64,000 nt of DNA from Dyadobacter sp. CY312. Lineage in GTDB: Bacteria > Bacteroidota > Bacteroidia > Cytophagales > Spirosomataceae. Shown here piece after piece: positions 36,011 to 44,962 of this stretch. The translations under genes were made by a program, and so were the position numbers. The stretch's first letter is position 1; the number at the start of each line of letters is the position of its first letter. The stretch spans positions 248,001 to 312,000 of the forward strand of contig NZ_JAJUXG010000008.1 in NCBI RefSeq assembly GCF_021390535.1, given 5' to 3'. Under the pieces are notes generated by a model. That model saw only the letters and a program-made list of their open reading frames with translations. It was not told the origin of the DNA and did not search any database.

Positions 36011-37981
36011 TTACCTCACAATCCTGAAACTTTCACCGTTTATTTTAAAAAGATACAAGCCCGGCTGATACCTCGACATATCCAGCTTCTTAAAATTGCT
36101 CGGGTTACTATTGGAATAAACTTTGAGTCCCAGGGAATTAAAGACCTCAACGGATTGAATCGATTTTTCTGATTGAATAGTTAAATTTGTACTAACAGGA
36201 TTTGGAAACAATTTGATGGAACCTTTGCCGCTCACTTGTACGCTTATAACACGGCTGTAAGAGTTTTGTCCATCAAGGTCTGTTTGTTTAATCCTGTAAT
36301 AATATGTTCCTGCTTCAGAAAGCTGATCCCGGAAAGAATATTCCTTTAATTCAGAAGAGTTTCCTGCGGCAGTCAAGCTTGCTATTTGTTCAAATCCCGA
36401 TAATGAACCGGCCCGTTCCAGTTCAAAAGCTGCAGTGTTGTCTTCTTCGCTTGTTGCCCAGGATAAATTTGCAGTGAGGTCACTATTGCCTGTCCCCTTA
36501 AAATATATCCAGGTCACCGGGAGGGAAGAAGTAGAGATATTTATACCGGGAGACAAGACCGTATTGTTGTGTACATCAATTGTTTTTAGTCGAAAAATAC
36601 CGGCGTTTACCGTCCATTGGTGATTGGTAGATTGCACATCGTTGCAATTTGTTTCATTCAGCCATTGGTAGGCATTCCATCCTGCTTCGGCCGAAAGACT
36701 TGCGGTGCCTCCCGTATGACTTATCGCAATGTTTGGAGGTGTAATTGCTGGATAGGGTGTAGCGTTCTGGAAAAAATTATTGTCAAGCTTGGTAGCCCAG
36801 AATTTGGCAAGAGAATCAAGTCCACCGCCAGCAAAATGTACATTATCGTGGCGGTAAACAGAATTATAATACGGGTCGGTCTCCGGTCCGGCAAAGGTAT
36901 ACGGTACTTTATATAGGGGAGAATATCCTGATGTAGGATTTCCTATTACATCATTTTGTGCGGCAATAACATCAGCAGAAGTGTAGCTTACATCTACCAC
37001 ATCGCCTAATTTTTTAAATGAATACCTGGAAGCCCTTGAAACCACAAAAGCAAGATTTGGTTTGTTTGACGCAGTACGACAGGCTTCAATAACTTCTTTC
37101 AGGTCGTTTCTGTAAGCGTCACGGCTCGTTTCCGTCTTTGTATCGCTTTCGCCCTGATGCCAAAGAATAGCCCTTATGCCTAGCTGAGCAATATAATTAT
37201 TCAGTGCAATACGCATATTGCCGAATGGCAGACCTTGGGGATATATGTATCCGAACCAGGCCGTAGTTTGTCCATTTGTTGGTATACTCTGTTTCCAATT
37301 AGCAATGCTGCTACCCGACCAGCCCGCATTAAAAATCATTACGGGAACGTTAAGCTGTTTTACCAATCTGTCTCCAAAATATCCCCAGCACCAGGCATAG
37401 TTGCCAAATGGAGCAGTGGTAGTCATTTCGTTGAGGTGGGTGAATTGAGGGCAATCTACCTTTAAATTGGAGTATGGTTCAATGTTCGTTCTAAAATGAA
37501 CACTGCTGACCGCGTCTTCTGTTGCTCCCGGACCCGTAGGATTGCTATCGCCTCCTGTTGCATTTGACTGCCCGGATACGAGAAAAACTTCACCGACGCC
37601 AACATGCTCAATATTGGAAAGCGGTGTGGCGCTGCCGTTTCTGATGCCACGCACTTCCAGTCGATACCAGCCACCTAAAACGGTCATGGTTCCCCGAAAA
37701 TTACCACAGGTTGCAGCATTTTGAATTACTTGCCAGCCTCCTCCGGCCGGAGCAGGTTGTCCCATTGCAGGTCTCGATGGATTCGATTGAATAGGAACAA
37801 AACGAGCTTCGACTTGATCCTGGCAGGATGTGAAATAGCCGGCAATCGTTATAATCGCCTGATTTGCCTGATCCCGCTGAAATACTGCGCGGTCAGAAGG
37901 GAAAGTGATCGTTTGAGCATAGCTAACGCCAGCAGAAAGGGTATAGCAAAGCCATACCAGTGAGGAGTGAATTTTTTTCAT
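36011..37981 (-). CDS. Secreted sialate-O-acetylesterase-like SGNH protein with T9SS sorting domain
   Basis: A 656-residue exported protein. Signal peptide to about residue 22 (SYAQ), a beta-rich segment, then a SASA/SGNH esterase domain: VSGQSN with nucleophile S139, AILWHQGESDT, and HDNVHFAGGG with the C-terminal histidine. A T9SS type A domain ends the protein (KLFPNPVSTNLTIQ, YQPGLYLFKINGE). It probably removes acetyl groups from surface or environmental polysaccharides after export through the T9SS. Between the two lie beta-sandwich repeats (LSWATSEEDNTAAFELER) common in T9SS cargo. It is monocistronic. Confidence 0.87.
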   Translation of the reverse strand: MKKIHSSLVWLCYTLSAGVSYAQTITFPSDRAVFQRDQANQAIITIAGYFTSCQDQVEARFVPIQSNPSRPAMGQPAPAGGGWQVIQNAATCGNFRGTMTVLGGWYRLEVRGIRNGSATPLSNIEHVGVGEVFLVSGQSNATGGDSNPTGPGATEDAVSSVHFRTNIEPYSNLKVDCPQFTHLNEMTTTAPFGNYAWCWGYFGDRLVKQLNVPVMIFNAGWSGSSIANWKQSIPTNGQTTAWFGYIYPQGLPFGNMRIALNNYIAQLGIRAILWHQGESDTKTETSRDAYRNDLKEVIEACRTASNKPNLAFVVSRASRYSFKKLGDVVDVSYTSADVIAAQNDVIGNPTSGYSPLYKVPYTFAGPETDPYYNSVYRHDNVHFAGGGLDSLAKFWATKLDNNFFQNATPYPAITPPNIAISHTGGTASLSAEAGWNAYQWLNETNCNDVQSTNHQWTVNAGIFRLKTIDVHNNTVLSPGINISTSSLPVTWIYFKGTGNSDLTANLSWATSEEDNTAAFELERAGSLSGFEQIASLTAAGNSSELKEYSFRDQLSEAGTYYYRIKQTDLDGQNSYSRVISVQVSGKGSIKLFPNPVSTNLTIQSEKSIQSVEVFNSLGLKVYSNSNPSNFKKLDMSRYQPGLYLFKINGESFRIVR

Positions 37982-38342
37982 TGAGGAGGTAAAAAAAGTA
38001 ATATCGAATTAGCGTGCGTTCAAAAGTTCGAACTGATGGAAATACCAGCCAGTTACCCCATTTGCCAGGGCAAAATTAGATGAATAATAATTAAAAATAC
38101 TATCGACTTAGTAAATGGAAAGGAAGTGGGCGCACGCTTTATTGTTTTCTTACAGTTACTATGAGGTCCTGAATTAGTCTTATAGTAGTCTGTGGCTTTA
38201 CTACTATCAAAACGATGAAGAGCGAGTTTGAAACAGTGCATTAAAAAGTTCTGCCTGAAATTCATCTATTCATCAGAATGAAACGTATACTTAGTGAGAG
38301 TTTGCGATTGCGGTTACAAATGCGCACTATGGTCACTGCTTT
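37982..38342. other. Intergenic region at the left edge of the AT-rich block
   Basis: About 360 bases with no supported gene; a 70-codon minus-strand reading frame (38053-38265) has no recognisable features. The AT-rich composition that characterises the following 9 kb begins around here. Confidence 0.4.
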
Positions 38343-38374
38343 TTTGTTTCGCCAGAGATTTTATTGTAATTTCG
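38343..38374 (+). promoter_or_regulatory. Predicted promoter of the PorU2-like operon
   Basis: TTTG (38343-38346), a 20-base spacer and TAATTTCG (38367-38374, one mismatch to TAnnTTTG). The leader to ATG 38479 would be about 100 bases. No second promoter is seen between the two peptidase genes. Confidence 0.55.
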
Positions 38375-38478
38375 TTTCCTAAAAACCTCTTGGATCAGAA
38401 GTGTTGTTCAGACGCAAGGAGATTCATTTTTAAATAGTTAAATCTTAATTAATAAATAACATTTTCATAACTAGGTAT

Positions 38479-41400
38479 ATGAAGAAAAGAACTTTTACTC
38501 GTTTTGTATTACTGGTGCTGATAGGTTTGGGTTGTGCCGTGAGTAGTAGTAATGCGCAGGACTTGTCTCCATGGACGGAAAATCCATATGGCAATGAGTG
38601 GATAGATTATAGCAAGAAATATGTGAGGGTTACGGTTGCGAAAGATGGATTTTATAAAATTCCCTTGACTGATTTACCTCTTGACTTTCGATTTCCGGAA
38701 AAACTTCAGCTCTGGTTCAGAGGTAAAGAAGTTGCTATAAGTGTGAATAGTACCGAATTGATTTTTTTTGGACAAAAAAATGATGGAAGTGGAGAAGGGC
38801 TTTTATATAGGCCAGGTCCAGAAGCTCGTTTAAATCCTTATGCCAATATATTTTCGGACCTTGGGTATTATTTTCTTACCATTTTGGAGTCTGGTAATGC
38901 AAAGAGAATACCAGTTGTTAATGGTGGGGCGCTAAGTGGTACTCCTGAAGCATACCATTTACAAAAAGATGTTATTGCTTTTACCAATCAGTTTTCACAC
39001 ACTACTTATGGGCAGAATGAGGAACTGAATTCTAGTTATTATTACTCGGGTAATTCGTGGACTAGCGCCCATATTTACGGACCGGGAACGGGTCAGCCTG
39101 CGACCTCTCAGTACAAAGATTTTGACGTATTCTTGAAAAATTGGGTTCGTATAGAAACAATTAAACCTCAGCTTGAAGTCTTGGTTAATGGAACTAATCC
39201 GGGAAATCATAATATAAATTTCTATGTTGGTAGTTCTAATTCGAGTAGAGAAGCTAATAATATTATTACAATACCTCAGTTTAACAAATTTACGGGTCAA
39301 AAAAGAAACGTAGAAATAGATTATCCTCAACATTTAACGCAGTTGGGTCAAGGATACCTAAGAGTGAAATCTCTTACTCCGAATGATCTTAACGATTTCT
39401 TTGGATTGAGCTATTACGCAATAACTTATCCTCAGTCAGTTGATATGGGCGCTAAACCTGCCATAGATGCAACTGCTTCCACAACTGCAATTCCTGCATC
39501 GGCGGCTTTAACACAGGCTATTTTTACTTTTCCCGCAACTGCGAATAGCCAGAGCAACATTAGTGTCTTGAATGCCCCATTAAATGCAATGATATACGAT
39601 ATAACCGAGAAAGATAGTCCTAAGTTTATTACTTCAAGTCAAGTTGGAAGTACTTTAACTGCAATGGTGCCTAGGAATGTATCTAAATCTCTAGTTTTAT
39701 TTATTGTTGCGCCAGCTTCAATTAATTCATTAGTTAACACGGCAGCAAGTCCTAATCTTACAGCAGTGAATTTAAAGCCTGTATACGCAAATAATCAGGG
39801 AACTGAGTCTACTCCTGTTATTGTTAACCCGTCTCTATTTGATTATATTATCATTACCCATAATGTAAACAAACAGAATGGTGCAAACTATCCTGAGTTT
39901 TTGACTTCCTCTGTGAATTACGCTAAATATAGAAGTTCACCTGCTGGTGGTAATTACAACACCATAGTTGTTAATATTAGAGATATTTACGATCAATTTA
40001 ACTTTGGAGAACCCAGTCCGATCGCAATAAAACGGTTTGTAAAGTTTATGTTGAAAGATGGAGTTCGGCCTAAACATAATTTATTATTAATAGGACATTC
40101 AATAACTTTCTCAGGTTTTTTGAAAAAAGAAATAAAGGGGGAGGTTCCAACCTTTGGAGATCCAGGTTCAGATATTCTCTTGGTCTCTGGTCTACAACAA
40201 CCAGTTCCTAATGAAGATACACCCGCAATCCCTGTTGGAAGAATTAATGCTTACACCCATGGAGAAATAGACAATTACAAAGCGAAAGTTGCTAAATATG
40301 AGTCAGAGCAGAGCGTTGAATGGCGGAGAAACTTGCTTCAATTAATTGGAGGTAAGGGAATGGGGCAGGTTAATGAGTTCAAAGGTTATTTCTCTCATGT
40401 GAATAGTACTTATGTGAATAGTGTGTTAACTCGGAATATTTTGCCAGTTAAGGATAATGCTGGTTCTTACACGGCTGTACCTGTGGATAATGAGACCATT
40501 GGCTGGATTAATGATGGTGTTGGCCTAATATCTTATTTTGGGCACGGTAATCAGGTTGAAACTTCATTGTTTCTTCAGGAAATTAATAAAACATCCAGCC
40601 CTATTTACACGAATAATTCAAAATTTCCAGTGATTTATTTTTTAGGATGTGGAGTAGGGAATAATAGTTTTAATCCTGGTAGACAGTATTTTGCCGCGAA
40701 TTGGCTCACGGCCTCTCCGGATAAGGGGGCTATTGCAGTTATGGCTAACACTGCTCTTAGCTGGATTCCGCAGGATTACGATCACATGAAAAAATTCTAT
40801 GAAGAAGTTTTTACAAAAAGCGACGTACAGCGGGCAACAATTGGCCAAATTATACGGAGTATTGGTTTAAGAACTCTTCCTAATGCTTCTGAGGGAGGAA
40901 GAGTATTGGCAGCTGACCCGACAACTGTGTCAATGATTCATCAAATGAACTTAATGGGAGATCCTGCCATAACTATTCTAAAGAGCAATGATGGTAGTCT
41001 TCCAGTAGGTCTTTTTGGGTTTCAGGCAAAATTATTTGAGGATACAAAAGTGAAGTTGGAGTGGAGTACGGCTTGGGAGAAAAATAACAGCCACTTTTTG
41101 GTTGAAAGGAGTTATAATGGTAAGCAATTCGAAGAAATAGGTCGAATAGAGGGTAAGATGGATACGGACTATGAGAATTCGTATCAGTTTGTAGATATTC
41201 AACCTAATGCTGGTACGAACTACTACAGAATTAAATCAATTGATCAAATACCGGGCAACGTAGATAATAACTTTTCTAAGATAGTTAGTGTTGAAATCCC
41301 AAATAGTAATCAGGTTGTTGTTTTCCCTAATCCTGTAATAGACAAGTTTGAAATAAAGCTTAATATACCTACTAAATTTAAGTCTTGGAGATTAGTAAAT

Positions 41401-41532
41401 CAAAGTGGTGTTCAGCTACTTAGAGGTGCCAACAAAACACCTTCCATCGGGAAATTGGATGCGGGGATTTATATTCTGGAAATAATAACAGAAAACGGGG
41501 ATGTATATAAGGAAAAGATAGTGAAAAAATAA
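38479..41532 (+). CDS. C25-family peptidase, PorU2-like (copy 1)
   Basis: A 1017-residue exported protein. A signal peptide (to about SSNAQ) precedes a PorU/gingipain-type pro-region (YGNEWIDYSKKYVRV) and a C25 caspase-fold domain. That domain has RDIYDQFNFGEPSP, KHNLLLIGHSITFS, VPTFGDPGSDILLVSG, the catalytic histidine H689 in SYFGHG and cysteine C724 in FLGCGVGNN. The tail is a T9SS type A sorting domain (VFPNPVIDKFEI, LDAGIYILEI, KEKIVKK). PorU is the T9SS sortase that removes sorting domains; PorU2 is a related group of uncertain role. It lies 45 bases upstream of a second copy and is AT-rich compared with neighbouring housekeeping genes. Confidence 0.85.
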   Translation: MKKRTFTRFVLLVLIGLGCAVSSSNAQDLSPWTENPYGNEWIDYSKKYVRVTVAKDGFYKIPLTDLPLDFRFPEKLQLWFRGKEVAISVNSTELIFFGQKNDGSGEGLLYRPGPEARLNPYANIFSDLGYYFLTILESGNAKRIPVVNGGALSGTPEAYHLQKDVIAFTNQFSHTTYGQNEELNSSYYYSGNSWTSAHIYGPGTGQPATSQYKDFDVFLKNWVRIETIKPQLEVLVNGTNPGNHNINFYVGSSNSSREANNIITIPQFNKFTGQKRNVEIDYPQHLTQLGQGYLRVKSLTPNDLNDFFGLSYYAITYPQSVDMGAKPAIDATASTTAIPASAALTQAIFTFPATANSQSNISVLNAPLNAMIYDITEKDSPKFITSSQVGSTLTAMVPRNVSKSLVLFIVAPASINSLVNTAASPNLTAVNLKPVYANNQGTESTPVIVNPSLFDYIIITHNVNKQNGANYPEFLTSSVNYAKYRSSPAGGNYNTIVVNIRDIYDQFNFGEPSPIAIKRFVKFMLKDGVRPKHNLLLIGHSITFSGFLKKEIKGEVPTFGDPGSDILLVSGLQQPVPNEDTPAIPVGRINAYTHGEIDNYKAKVAKYESEQSVEWRRNLLQLIGGKGMGQVNEFKGYFSHVNSTYVNSVLTRNILPVKDNAGSYTAVPVDNETIGWINDGVGLISYFGHGNQVETSLFLQEINKTSSPIYTNNSKFPVIYFLGCGVGNNSFNPGRQYFAANWLTASPDKGAIAVMANTALSWIPQDYDHMKKFYEEVFTKSDVQRATIGQIIRSIGLRTLPNASEGGRVLAADPTTVSMIHQMNLMGDPAITILKSNDGSLPVGLFGFQAKLFEDTKVKLEWSTAWEKNNSHFLVERSYNGKQFEEIGRIEGKMDTDYENSYQFVDIQPNAGTNYYRIKSIDQIPGNVDNNFSKIVSVEIPNSNQVVVFPNPVIDKFEIKLNIPTKFKSWRLVNQSGVQLLRGANKTPSIGKLDAGIYILEIITENGDVYKEKIVKK

Positions 41533-41577
41533 TCCGAAAGTTTTTTAATCAAAATAATTCATTTTTCCCAAGATATT

Positions 41578-44500
41578 ATGCGTAGGTATTTTTTGATAAT
41601 TTTTTTAGTTAGTCTGGTTAATTGCATGAGTTTCGGTCAAAAGACGGATAGTTATGGCAATGAATGGATTGACTATTCTCAAAAGTATTTGCGAATAGGA
41701 ATTTCAGAAAATGGATTGTATAGAATACCTCTTGCTTATTTACCAGAAGATTTTCGAACTTCCAAACTTAGTGATTTTCAGTTATGGCACAGAGGGCAAG
41801 AGGTGTCAATAATTGATGCTACCTCTGATGGAATTATTTTTTATGGAGAAGCGAATGACGGGAAATTGGACTCATTGGTTTTTAGACCGATGAGTTCAAA
41901 AATTAATCCTTATATGAGTTTGTTTTCTGATGAAGGTTCCTATTTTTTAACAATGAAGCAAGGGGCTAGACGTTCTGAAACTATATCTGCATCTTTCCAG
42001 GGAGACGTTGAGACTTTTCACTATCAGGAGGACTTGTACAGGTTTAATAAACAATTCGCTTTTGGTACTTATTCTGCGGAGAAGAGTTTGAAAAATAGCT
42101 TTTATGTTAATGGGAATTCTTGGACTAGTGCGACCATTGCAGGAATAAATGCAATACCTAATTCTTCTGTCAAGGAGACTAAGTCGGATCACGTCTTAGA
42201 TATTGCTAATTATATAAGAAGTAGTGGTGGGAAAATAACCATAGAAGTCTTAGTAAACGGACTTCAGGAGGGTACACATAAAATACACATTTCGGTAGGT
42301 AAATCACATAGTGCAGAAGATTTGAGAGAAGTATCATCTTTCACATTAGAGGGGTGGAGCGGAAAATCGGTATCTTTTACAATAGATGAAAATTTTGTAT
42401 CAAATGAAGGAAAATGTTTTCTTCGGGTGACTTCTGATGCCCAAAATAATTTGGATTGGTTTGGAATAGGGTATATTACTGTGAGTTCTCCTCAATCTAT
42501 TGATTTACAAATAGCTGGTGTTAAAAGAAAAAGTGGGATATTTAATTTTGCTCCGGTTAATGCAGAGTATAGCAAACTGATAATTGCGAATGCAAGTAAA
42601 AACTTTGGAATAATTAATATATCCAAACCTAATTTGCCTTCCATTTTGACTGGCAATGAAACAAAGGATGGGCTGGAAATTATAGCTCCACGAGTTCGCG
42701 GAGAAAGGTTAAAATTGTTTGTTTATGACAAGGATACAGAAGTTAAAAATGTTGCTAAATCATCAATCAACGAGGTAAATTTGTTGCCTTGGTACGGCGA
42801 TAACGCTACTTCAACTCCTTCTTTGGCGTATTCTAAAAACTATGACTTTTTATTGATTACAACATCTAATCTTAAAGAAGCTGCATTAGAGTACGCAGTG
42901 TATCGAAAATCGGAATTAGGTGGTGGGAATAGGGTGTTAGTTATGGATATCAGATCCATTTATGACCAGTTTAACTTTGGAGAACCTAGTCCGGCGGCCA
43001 TTAGGAAGTTTGTCAAATATATGCTAAAGGATGGTATACGAGATAAGCACAACCTGCTGTTGATTGGGTCGTCAATTACTTTTTCGGCGGCTATGACAAG
43101 GGAATTAAAGGATGAAGTCCCAACTTTTGGTGATCCTGGATCTGATATTTTATTGGTTTCAGGAATGAATGGCTTGAACGAAGATATTCCCTCGATTCCG
43201 GTTGGAAGGATTCCTGCGATAAATGTAACCCAAGTGAGAAATTATTTGGAGAAAGTTAAAATTCACGAGAAGGGTGTTGAACATGCCTGGAAAAAAAATA
43301 TTCTTCATTTGAACGGAGGACAGAGCACTTCGGAAATTAATCAATTAAAGGGTATTTTGGCCAACTTAGTTCCATATGTTGAAAATGGAAGTTTTGGAGG
43401 GAAGGTTATTTCATATGTGAAACAAAATCCCGCGGATGTAGAGAGTGTTAATATCTCAAAGGATGTGAATAGTGGTGTTGGAATGATAACCTATTTTGGT
43501 CATGGTTCTATTAGTAAAACTGATTTGGATTTTGGATATGTAACGGATGTTAATAGAGGCTATAACAACAGTGATAAATACCCACTAATGTATTTTAATG
43601 GGTGCGGGGTAGGAAACCACTTTTTCAGGAAATCACCTTTTTCAATGTCAGCCGATTGGCTTTTGGCCCAGGGAAAAGGAGCAATTGGTGTAATAGCAAA
43701 TTCCTATTTAAGCTACGTAACTCCCTCGGTTAAACATCTAACTACTGTATATGAAAACTTGTATTCAGTTGACACAGAATTATCAATGGGGCAAGTGATT
43801 AAACGCGTTGCAGAAAAAATAGTACTTAATGGAGCTAACAATTACGATATTGCGAATATACATCAGGCTAATCTTCTAGGAGATCCTTCCCTAGTTCTAA
43901 CCAGGGCTAGTCAACCTGATTATACACTAACTCCAGGTAAGAGCATTTTTTTGCATGCTGAATCTCCGGATAAAACGATCGGTAGTTCTAAGAAATTAAA
44001 ATTGCTCGTTGTAGTTGGAAACTCAGGCAAGTACATAAAAAATCAGGAAGTTGAGATAGAGGCTAAGATTTTTTATAAAAATGGAACAGTTGAGAATGTG
44101 AATGGCAAGTTAACCTCTATTGCAGTTCGTGATACTTTTACTGTATCTGTAAATAACAACAGTGGAATTAATAAGATAGAGGTAAGTGTTGATCCAAAGA
44201 ATGTTATTTTGGAACTTAACAAAGTTAACAACATTCTAGACTTTGTGATAAATTGGGATGATGCAGTTCTTTACAATGTATATCCAAATGGCTCAACAGA
44301 GGATAAGGTGCCGCCTAGACTAAACGTTAGTGTTGGAGGGAAGTTTATTCAGGATGATGTTAGATTATCATCTAGTGCGGTAATTGATTTCGAATTGGTC
44401 GATGACAATCCGTTGGTGTCTGATAGGGATACTGTATTTTTGGATGTTTATCTAAAACCATGTCTTGATACAGAATGCAACTTCGTGAGATTATCTTATG

Positions 44501-44955
44501 GCAGAGACTTGCATATTGATCCAGTTAGAAACGCTAATGTTATAAAAGCTAGCTTCGATGTGACCAGGCTAACTCCAGGGGTATATGAAATGTTAGTTAA
44601 CGGCAGAGATTTAAATGGAAATTCCTTACTGGTAGGCTATCGCATAAGGTTTAGGATAGGAGATGATGTGAATGAAGGAATTGATGTAACTGTCAGTCCA
44701 AATCCAGCGACTGATTACATTAGATTTGTTGCGGACGGAAAGAAGTGGGCAGCTGGTGGCAAAGTGGAATGGTCTATTTTTAATCTATATGGTGTTAAAA
44801 TTGATTTTGGCCAAGAAGAATTAGGCGAGTTTAAGAATGAGTGGTATTGGATACCAAAGGTACAAGGAGGGTTGTACTATTATAGACTGAATTTTTACAA
44901 CGTCAACAAGTCGATTGTTCAAAAAAATAGTGGAAAATTGATTCTCATAAGATAG
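41578..44955 (+). CDS. C25-family peptidase, PorU2-like (copy 2)
   Basis: A 1125-residue paralogue of the preceding gene, with the same order: signal peptide, YGNEWIDYSQKYLRIG pro-region, C25 domain and C-terminal sorting domain (VSPNPATDYIRFV). The catalytic dyad is intact: H642 in TYFGHG and C676 in FNGCGVGN. The block FGEPSPAAIRKFVKYMLKDG is nearly the same in both copies, while the rest has diverged. Unlike copy 1 it has an extra Ig-like beta region (about residues 780-1020) before the sorting domain. It is probably co-transcribed with copy 1 and ends 7 bases from the convergent cyclase-like gene. Confidence 0.85.
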   Translation: MRRYFLIIFLVSLVNCMSFGQKTDSYGNEWIDYSQKYLRIGISENGLYRIPLAYLPEDFRTSKLSDFQLWHRGQEVSIIDATSDGIIFYGEANDGKLDSLVFRPMSSKINPYMSLFSDEGSYFLTMKQGARRSETISASFQGDVETFHYQEDLYRFNKQFAFGTYSAEKSLKNSFYVNGNSWTSATIAGINAIPNSSVKETKSDHVLDIANYIRSSGGKITIEVLVNGLQEGTHKIHISVGKSHSAEDLREVSSFTLEGWSGKSVSFTIDENFVSNEGKCFLRVTSDAQNNLDWFGIGYITVSSPQSIDLQIAGVKRKSGIFNFAPVNAEYSKLIIANASKNFGIINISKPNLPSILTGNETKDGLEIIAPRVRGERLKLFVYDKDTEVKNVAKSSINEVNLLPWYGDNATSTPSLAYSKNYDFLLITTSNLKEAALEYAVYRKSELGGGNRVLVMDIRSIYDQFNFGEPSPAAIRKFVKYMLKDGIRDKHNLLLIGSSITFSAAMTRELKDEVPTFGDPGSDILLVSGMNGLNEDIPSIPVGRIPAINVTQVRNYLEKVKIHEKGVEHAWKKNILHLNGGQSTSEINQLKGILANLVPYVENGSFGGKVISYVKQNPADVESVNISKDVNSGVGMITYFGHGSISKTDLDFGYVTDVNRGYNNSDKYPLMYFNGCGVGNHFFRKSPFSMSADWLLAQGKGAIGVIANSYLSYVTPSVKHLTTVYENLYSVDTELSMGQVIKRVAEKIVLNGANNYDIANIHQANLLGDPSLVLTRASQPDYTLTPGKSIFLHAESPDKTIGSSKKLKLLVVVGNSGKYIKNQEVEIEAKIFYKNGTVENVNGKLTSIAVRDTFTVSVNNNSGINKIEVSVDPKNVILELNKVNNILDFVINWDDAVLYNVYPNGSTEDKVPPRLNVSVGGKFIQDDVRLSSSAVIDFELVDDNPLVSDRDTVFLDVYLKPCLDTECNFVRLSYGRDLHIDPVRNANVIKASFDVTRLTPGVYEMLVNGRDLNGNSLLVGYRIRFRIGDDVNEGIDVTVSPNPATDYIRFVADGKKWAAGGKVEWSIFNLYGVKIDFGQEELGEFKNEWYWIPKVQGGLYYYRLNFYNVNKSIVQKNSGKLILIR

Positions 44956-44962
44956 GTGATTT

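Noticed and set aside
36435..37963. Several plus-strand reading frames opposite the esterase gene
   Set aside because: They are antisense shadows of a clear coding frame with signal peptide and catalytic motifs.
38053..38265. Minus-strand 70-codon frame left of the PorU2-like genes
   Set aside because: No homology, signal or regulatory support; composition is that of the intergenic DNA.
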